Source: Tissierellia bacterium
GTDB lineage: Bacteria > Bacillota > Clostridia > Tissierellales > Sedimentibacteraceae
DNA length: 10,298 bases
Direction of reading: 5' to 3'
NCBI GenBank assembly: GCA_028700795.1
Contig: JAQVRY010000011.1
Location: 9,132-19,429, forward strand
Shown here: positions 5,474-10,298 of the stretch, in pieces
Layout: each line of letters begins with the position of its first letter
Position numbering within the stretch: the stretch's first letter is position 1
The notes under the pieces: generated by a model
What the model saw: only the letters and a program-made list of their open reading frames with translations
Database searches by the model: none
What the model was told of the DNA's origin: nothing
Translations under genes and position numbers: made by a program

Positions 5474-6862
5474 TCAGGAAATGCCATACTTCTCCATTTT
5501 ATAATATAATGACCTTAAAGATATACCCAACTCCTTAGCAGTACGGGTTTTGTTTTTATCAAATTTCAAATAAACACTTTCTATATATTCAGATTCTGTT
5601 TTATTCATAACTTTATCTAAAGTTGAAACATCAACATTAGTCGATATTATACTTTTTACAATATTTTGTATCTTATTTGTATCCAATTGGGGTAAATGTA
5701 TTGTTCTGATAACTTTTTCATTCATATTCATATATATTATTGCCCGGCCAATTATATTTTCCAATTCTCTTACGTTGCCCGGCCAGTCATGTGCCTTCAA
5801 AACCGTTAATGCATCATCAGATATATCAACAATATTTCTTCCATATTCATCATTAAACTTTGCAATAAAATTATTCACCAATAAAGGAATATCTTCCTTC
5901 CTTTCGCGCAGAGGAGGTATATTTATAGGAAGAATGCTCAGTCTGTAAAACAAATCCTCTCTGAATTTTCCTTCCTTTACTGATTTTGACAAATCCGCAT
6001 TTGTTGCTGCAATTACCCTTACATCTACAAAAATATTCTTATTGCTACCCACTCGCATTATTTCTTTTTCCTGAAGAACCCTTAAAAGCTTTACCTGAGT
6101 ATTTAAGCTTATTTCTGAAATCTCGTCAAGGAATATAGTACCTTTGTTTGCCTCTTCAAAAAGACCCTTCTTGCCTCCCTTTAATGCTCCGGTAAATGAG
6201 CCTTCGTCATACCCGAACAGCTCGCTTTCAAGTAGGGAATCGGTCAATGCTGCACAATTTACCCTTACAAAATTTTTGTGATAACGAGAGCTTTGAGCAT
6301 GGATTGAATTAGCGAACAATTCCTTTCCCGTACCGCTTTCACCTCTTAAGAGGACGGTTGCAGGAACCTTAGCAGCCTTTTCTATAAGCTTCTTTACTTC
6401 ATTTATTGCCTTTGAGTCTCCGATTATATCTTCAGGCTTATACTTATAAGTAAGCTCTCTTAATTTTTTTTCAGCTTCCTCTAATTTATCGGTCAAGTCC
6501 TTTATAGTAGAAATATCATGAAGAACGGCAACACTTCCCTTCATTTTACCATTAACATTGATTGGCGCTGCTTGAGCTACAACAGTCTTACCGCTGGGTC
6601 TTAATTTTAACTTTGTATTTTCTACAGGTTTTTTTGTTGTAAGCACTTTCATATGCACGCTTTCTTCTCCGTCTTCAATGTCATAAAGTGCATTCTTGCC
6701 TATTATATCATCATGCTCAATACCGGTTATTTTTGTATAAGCCGGATTAACTAAGATATGCTCGCCTTTTTCATCTACAACACTTATTGCATCCTGTGTT
6801 GCAAGAAAAACTGCCTCTAACATTCCTTGATAATCCATGCTGTTAAAATTTATTTTTAACAT
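5474..6862 (-). CDS. Sigma-54-dependent transcriptional activator, PAS-AAA+-Fis
   Basis: Enhancer-binding protein that uses ATP hydrolysis to open sigma-54 RNA polymerase complexes. The 462 residues divide into an N-terminal PAS sensor (about 12-120), a short charged helical linker (about 121-141), the central AAA+ domain (about 146-375), and a Fis-type helix-turn-helix at the end (about 435-460). Seen motifs are Walker A GESGTGKE (174-181), the sigma-54 contact loop as GSFTGA (221-226; more often GAFTGA), Walker B GTIFLDE (241-247), the FREDLFYRL arginine region (300-308) and WPGNVREL (360-367). There is no receiver domain, so the signal is probably a small molecule or redox cue sensed by PAS rather than phosphorylation. 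It starts 3 bases after cdaR with GAGG upstream. Directly downstream lie a repeat cluster and a -24/-12 promoter, so control of ptb-buk-vor is the likely job, comparable with BkdR in Bacillus. The ligand is unknown. Confidence 0.93.
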   Translation of the reverse strand: MLKINFNSMDYQGMLEAVFLATQDAISVVDEKGEHILVNPAYTKITGIEHDDIIGKNALYDIEDGEESVHMKVLTTKKPVENTKLKLRPSGKTVVAQAAPINVNGKMKGSVAVLHDISTIKDLTDKLEEAEKKLRELTYKYKPEDIIGDSKAINEVKKLIEKAAKVPATVLLRGESGTGKELFANSIHAQSSRYHKNFVRVNCAALTDSLLESELFGYDEGSFTGALKGGKKGLFEEANKGTIFLDEISEISLNTQVKLLRVLQEKEIMRVGSNKNIFVDVRVIAATNADLSKSVKEGKFREDLFYRLSILPINIPPLRERKEDIPLLVNNFIAKFNDEYGRNIVDISDDALTVLKAHDWPGNVRELENIIGRAIIYMNMNEKVIRTIHLPQLDTNKIQNIVKSIISTNVDVSTLDKVMNKTESEYIESVYLKFDKNKTRTAKELGISLRSLYYKMEKYGIS

Positions 6863-6865
6863 CTC

Positions 6866-8104
6866 TTATTCCTCTTCTTGAGGTACTGCAGGTGCTTCTA
6901 TAATTTCCAAAGTTACGGTTTCTGTACTCATAATAATTTCCGTAAACGAAAATTCAGAAACCCAATCTAATTTAACATTGTTTATACCTGCTACTGTTTC
7001 AGATAAATCTACAGTTAAAATCAAATCGTCTTTTTCCAGTGAATTAACTAAAGTTGTAGTTCCCCATACAGTTACAGTAATTTCTTCTTCTGTTTCTTCA
7101 AGTATTACATCACTGTTTTCACTTTTGTTAATAAACTGAATATCATCATAGCTGTAAGTAAGTTCTCTCTCAATAATTTTCTCCACCACGGCATTTACAA
7201 CCGGTGTAGTTCCCATGTCTAAAAATACCAAACCCTCTGCATTCAAGATATTTCTGGTTTGAAGTATATTGTTGTATGCACCGGTAATATCAAGCTCTTC
7301 TAATGTGAGTTCCTTAATTGTATCTAAAATATCCTGCCTTGCGGCTATCCTCACTCTTTCAGGTTTGACGGTTACATCAACCAATTCATATCCTTCTTCA
7401 GGAACCCCTGCAACAGCTGGTTCAAGTGCTACATATTTAGTAGGATATATTGGAACTGAAACTTTTACATTCCCTACTGGAGCTGATAAGAATATTTCCG
7501 TATCCGTATCATCATATATTCTTACGGGAACGGTTTTAACCACATCATCCATAGCACCATCTATATTTATTGTAGCCACTGCTTTATCAGCTGAATTTAC
7601 AACACTTCTTGGTCCTGTTATCTTTACTGATGACGGAGTAGGCACTGTTTGTGCTCTGTAATAGTTGCTGGCATGTGCTCCATCATATTGAACTGTAACA
7701 TCCATCACTTTAGATATTACTCCTTCTATACTGCACGATATTTGCTCAGGAAAGACACTTACCACATCAACACCGCTTGGTCCGACAACTTCAACCTTTG
7801 CATTTGTTGTTCCTTCTTTAAAACCTTTAATATCTATATAGGCAGAAAAGTCTCTGCTGCTTATGTTATTTAATTGCTCGGTTAATCCTGTTGCTTTTAC
7901 TGTTACAGTAATGTTTTCCTTGTCTTGATTCATCATTACTAAATTAGAATTCTCTATAGTTGATAAATTTCTTATTGTTACAGATACATTTGGATATGAT
8001 TCTTCAAGAGTTTGATTAGTTACAAGCATTACAGTCATCCATAGAACAATGGCAACAACAATACAGGCAATCTGAATCACTAATTTATCGTTTTTTGTCT
8101 TCAT
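6866..8104 (-). CDS. cdaR: CdaR-like YbbR-domain protein, partner of CdaA
   Basis: Membrane-anchored extracytoplasmic protein expected to bind and modulate the diadenylate cyclase encoded just upstream. One hydrophobic N-terminal segment (about 9-29) acts as an uncleaved anchor. The rest is beta-rich and can be divided into four YbbR-like units of about 80-95 residues (roughly 35-127, 132-226, 227-315, 316-405), each with a pattern of x-V-x-V strands and a G/A-V-x-V close. The tail after about 404 is acidic. At 412 residues it is somewhat shorter than the Bacillus CdaR. The start overlaps the end of cdaA by 20 bases, with GGAG eight bases before the ATG. In many Firmicutes the next gene would be glmM; here it is a sigma-54 activator, three bases downstream. 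Domain boundaries are by eye. Confidence 0.9.
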   Translation of the reverse strand: MKTKNDKLVIQIACIVVAIVLWMTVMLVTNQTLEESYPNVSVTIRNLSTIENSNLVMMNQDKENITVTVKATGLTEQLNNISSRDFSAYIDIKGFKEGTTNAKVEVVGPSGVDVVSVFPEQISCSIEGVISKVMDVTVQYDGAHASNYYRAQTVPTPSSVKITGPRSVVNSADKAVATINIDGAMDDVVKTVPVRIYDDTDTEIFLSAPVGNVKVSVPIYPTKYVALEPAVAGVPEEGYELVDVTVKPERVRIAARQDILDTIKELTLEELDITGAYNNILQTRNILNAEGLVFLDMGTTPVVNAVVEKIIERELTYSYDDIQFINKSENSDVILEETEEEITVTVWGTTTLVNSLEKDDLILTVDLSETVAGINNVKLDWVSEFSFTEIIMSTETVTLEIIEAPAVPQEEE

Positions 8105-8924
8105 TTCTGTTTCTCCACTTATCTATAATATTTATCTTTTCATTTTCAATATAAATACCCGACAATAATGTTTCAATTTCTTCAGTTTGAATATTCCTGT
8201 AAAGTCTTCCTTCCACAGCATAAGAAATGTACCCTGTTTCTTCAGAAACTATCAAAGCAATTGAATCTGATCTTTCAGTCATTCCTATTGCCGCCCTATG
8301 TCTTGTCCCTATATCTTTGCTGAGAAGGTTGTTTTCAGTAAGAGGTAAAAAACATCCTGCTGCTTTTATAGTATAATCCTTTATTATAACTGCGCCGTCA
8401 TGAAGTGGGGTGTTCGGAATAAAAATGTTTATTAGTAGTCCGCTTGAGATATTTGCATTTATTATAGTTCCGCTTTCCGTTATATCATTTAGCCCAATTT
8501 GTTTTTCGAAAATAATTAGAGCTCCTATTTTTTGTCTTGATAGAGAAGTTGCTGCAGATATGATTTCTTTAATAATTTCTTGTGAAGTTTCGTTAGTCTT
8601 TTCAACATTGGATAATGTAAAGGAAGTTCTTCCCAAATATTCAAGAGCCTTTCTTATTTCAGGCTGAAAAACAATAACCAATGCAATTAATCCAACTTGA
8701 AATGTATTTTTTAAAATAAACTCCACCATAAATAAGTCAAATATACTGGATATAGGAATTAAGGCAACCAAAAGCACAATTCCCTTAACCAATTGTTTTG
8801 CTCTCATATCTCTGATGAGAATATATCCGCGATAAAGAACATAGTAAACAATCCCAATATCTACTATGGTATTTATACCGACATTTGAAATAATTAGTCT
8901 CATACGATTCAGAATATCATCCAT
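8085..8924 (-). CDS. cdaA: Diadenylate cyclase, membrane CdaA type
   Basis: Makes cyclic di-AMP from two ATP; c-di-AMP governs potassium/osmolyte balance and cell-wall homeostasis in Firmicutes. Three hydrophobic helices occupy the first 90 residues or so, then a cytoplasmic DisA_N (DAC) domain. The catalytic signatures are intact: NTPLHDGAVI with DGA at residues 176-178 and GTRHRAAIG with RHR at 208-210 (numbered from the start chosen here, 279 residues). Open frame extends five codons further to a GTG at 8939 that overlaps the capA stop (TAGTG), and there is also an ATG at 8930. I prefer the ATG at 8924 because a G-rich site lies six bases upstream and the protein then starts MDDIL. It follows capA by 14 bases and overlaps cdaR, forming the conserved cdaA-cdaR pair. 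Confidence 0.95.
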   Translation of the reverse strand: MDDILNRMRLIISNVGINTIVDIGIVYYVLYRGYILIRDMRAKQLVKGIVLLVALIPISSIFDLFMVEFILKNTFQVGLIALVIVFQPEIRKALEYLGRTSFTLSNVEKTNETSQEIIKEIISAATSLSRQKIGALIIFEKQIGLNDITESGTIINANISSGLLINIFIPNTPLHDGAVIIKDYTIKAAGCFLPLTENNLLSKDIGTRHRAAIGMTERSDSIALIVSEETGYISYAVEGRLYRNIQTEEIETLLSGIYIENEKINIIDKWRNRNEDKKR

Positions 8925-8930
8925 AACCAT

Positions 8931-8935
8931 CCCCC
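8931..8935 (-). promoter_or_regulatory. Ribosome binding site choosing the cdaA start
   Basis: GGGGG on the minus strand, six bases before the ATG at 8924. Pairing with the anti-Shine-Dalgarno needs one G-U wobble, so it is weaker than the AGGAGG sites elsewhere in the window. The alternative GTG at 8939 has no purine-rich site at a suitable distance. Confidence 0.5.
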
Positions 8936-8938
8936 ACA

Positions 8939-10195
8939 CTATTCAGCGTTCATTTGAGCCATTGTATCAGCATATGATCTGCTCATTCTTGCTTTTGAAT
9001 CTTCATCTAATTCTGCACTTTCAATATAATCCATAATTGGATAAACAACATGTTCTGCAGTGCCGTTTTCTTTAACACCTTTATAAACCCATAATGGTAT
9101 ATAATTAATATTTTCAATGGATACTTCTTTTGTACTACCCTTTTTCTCTATTTCTATATCAATTATAATTCCATCTTCAGTATATTTTGAAACATGCTCG
9201 GTTAAACCATAAGGAACTAATGTTTCCACCCTTTGATTTGATATAAAATTACCCATGGAATATGCTACAAATTTTGTTTTGCCGTCATAATCCAATGTTT
9301 GTGTAGGCTGTATAACATGAGGATGGCTTCCAAGTATTATGTCTACACCTGACTTGAAAAGCATATCAGCCAAAATTTCCTGCCTTTGAGCTTGAACTCT
9401 TGAATATTCATCTCCCCAATGCAGGACTGCTATTATTACATCAGCATCCTGTTCCTTTGCAAAAATTATATCTTCTTTCATTTTTGTCTCGTTAATAATA
9501 TTAACCATTGTATCCAAGTCTTCAGGAGCAAGAACTGATTCAAGACCGTTTACCATTTCCGTATATGACAAAAATGCAAACTTAATACCCTTTACATCCT
9601 TAATTAATACCCTAATTTCAGGCTTTTCTTTAAATGTTCCGATTGGTTCCATTCCTCTAACTTTAATTTGCTCTATTGTTCTTATAATACCTGCTTTTCT
9701 TGTATCAAGGCTGTGGTTATTGGCAGTTGATAATATATCAAAACCCGCATTTTTTATAGCATCCAATGCTTCATCCGGAGCATTGAACAATGGATATCCC
9801 TGATATGCGTATATTTCATTTCCTGCAGTCGTTCCTTCAAAATTAGCAATCGATATGTCTGCTTCTCGGATAATATCTCTTATAGCTTTAAAACTGTTTT
9901 CAAAATCATAGGTATCCGTTGTGTAATCATATGCTCCATCCAATTGTGAGGGATGAAACATTATATCTCCCGTAGCTCTTATTCTCACAGACACATCCTG
10001 TTCAGGCTGGTCTTCGGTAAGTTCATTTGAAGTTTCTTCTCCAATTTCTTCTTTTATAGGATCTTGCTCTTCTTTTTTATCGTCTTTACCTATACCATTG
10101 ACAACAAAAGAAGCTGCTAATACTCCAATCAATAGTACTAATGACCATGACATTAATCTAATTCTCTTTTTACGACGTCTATGTTTTCTGTTCAT
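8939..10195 (-). CDS. CapA family protein, membrane-anchored (metallophosphatase fold)
   Basis: Cell-surface protein of the CapA/PgsA family, whose members are linked with poly-gamma-glutamate capsule synthesis but are often found without other capsule genes, with unknown function. A basic N terminus (residues 3-13 rich in R/K) and one hydrophobic segment (about 16-35) form an anchor with the rest outside. An acidic low-complexity linker (about 37-68) precedes the catalytic-fold domain. Signatures are TGDIMF (75-80), NFEG (118-121), TANNHSLD (157-164), HWGDEY (259-264), GSHPHV (289-294) and SMGNFISN (313-320), all usual for the family. The 418-residue length is typical. It is the first gene of the operon with cdaA and cdaR; GAGG lies about six bases before the ATG. 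No capB or capC homologue is present here, so a capsule role is not supported locally. Confidence 0.9.
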   Translation of the reverse strand: MNRKHRRRKKRIRLMSWSLVLLIGVLAASFVVNGIGKDDKKEEQDPIKEEIGEETSNELTEDQPEQDVSVRIRATGDIMFHPSQLDGAYDYTTDTYDFENSFKAIRDIIREADISIANFEGTTAGNEIYAYQGYPLFNAPDEALDAIKNAGFDILSTANNHSLDTRKAGIIRTIEQIKVRGMEPIGTFKEKPEIRVLIKDVKGIKFAFLSYTEMVNGLESVLAPEDLDTMVNIINETKMKEDIIFAKEQDADVIIAVLHWGDEYSRVQAQRQEILADMLFKSGVDIILGSHPHVIQPTQTLDYDGKTKFVAYSMGNFISNQRVETLVPYGLTEHVSKYTEDGIIIDIEIEKKGSTKEVSIENINYIPLWVYKGVKENGTAEHVVYPIMDYIESAELDEDSKARMSRSYADTMAQMNAE

Positions 10196-10240
10196 TTACT
10201 ACCTCTTTTTATACTTACAAGATAAATAATTACAATATTA

Positions 10241-10269
10241 ATTCTATCTTACTATGAAAGATTTTGCAA
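10241..10269 (-). promoter_or_regulatory. Possible vegetative (sigma-A) promoter of the capA-cdaA-cdaR-regulator operon
   Basis: On the minus strand a -35 box TTGCAA (10269-10264, four of six consensus bases) and a -10 box TAGAAT (10246-10241, five of six) are separated by 17 bases. The start would be near 10234, giving a leader of about 40 bases before the capA ATG. The region is A/T-rich, so chance matches are easy; an alternative TTGTAA-N16-TATAAA lies closer to the gene but would leave almost no leader. Confidence 0.5.
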
Positions 10270-10298
10270 GAAATTAAATTATTAAAATTACATTAACT

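Noticed and set aside
7269..7661. Plus-strand open frame of 130 codons antisense to cdaR
   Set aside because: It lies entirely within the coding frame of a well-supported gene, its product is a low-complexity S/T/V-rich sequence mirroring the beta-rich YbbR repeats, and no ribosome site or family signature is visible.
10262..10272. Shared 11-mer TTTTGCAAGAA between the enhancer region (5456-5466) and the capA promoter, as a sign of common regulation
   Set aside because: TTGCAAGAA also occurs inside coding sequence of the ATPase gene (near 2972) and of the activator gene (near 6799), so single copies are not informative in this A/T-rich DNA; only the clustered inverted copies at 5426-5473 are kept.
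1..10298. CRISPR array, tRNA/rRNA genes, insertion sequences, toxin-antitoxin or phage defence genes
   Set aside because: Coding density is nearly complete with recognisable housekeeping and metabolic families. The only gaps of note are 103 bp at the right end and 169 bp at 5305-5473, and neither holds such elements.

Overview
All eight catalytic or structural genes and the one regulator in this window read on the minus strand, so transcription runs from the right end to the left. Low G+C content, strong AGGAGG-type ribosome binding sites, a membrane c-di-AMP cyclase of the CdaA type with its CdaR partner, and a ferredoxin-linked 2-oxoacid pathway ending in butyrate-type kinase together point to an anaerobic, amino-acid-fermenting low-GC Firmicute (Clostridia or Tissierellia type). 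This is inference from gene content; no rRNA or other marker is present.

Right half (10298 to about 5354): a plausible vegetative promoter at 10241-10269 precedes four tightly packed genes: a membrane-anchored CapA-family metallophosphatase-fold protein, CdaA (diadenylate cyclase), CdaR (four YbbR-like domains), and a PAS/AAA+/Fis sigma-54-dependent activator. Gaps are 14 bp, an overlap of 20 bp, and 3 bp, so they look like one operon. A U-tailed imperfect hairpin at 5354-5386 probably ends it.

Centre (5305-5473): the only substantial intergenic region, 169 bp. It carries a near-perfect sigma-54 promoter (TGGCAT-N5-TTGCA, 5331-5346) driving the left operon. About 100-150 bp upstream of it, a cluster of TTGCA/TGCAA inverted repeats lies immediately after the activator's stop codon, which is the classic layout for an enhancer bound by the adjacent activator.

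Left half (5304 to 31): ptb, buk, a P-loop ATPase of unknown role, and a four-subunit 2-oxoacid:ferredoxin oxidoreductase (vorD, vorB, vorA, vorC order), all overlapping or closely spaced. The expected chemistry is 2-oxoacid + CoA to acyl-CoA + CO2 + reduced ferredoxin, then acyl-CoA to acyl-phosphate (Ptb), then acyl-phosphate + ADP to fatty acid + ATP (Buk). This is the oxidative branch of branched-chain (or related) amino acid fermentation.

The families are individually known. What stands out is the well-resolved sigma-54 switch, the co-operonic position of its activator with c-di-AMP genes, and the uncharacterised ATPase embedded in the energy pathway. I see no CRISPR array, mobile element, RNA gene or clearly new defence-like system.
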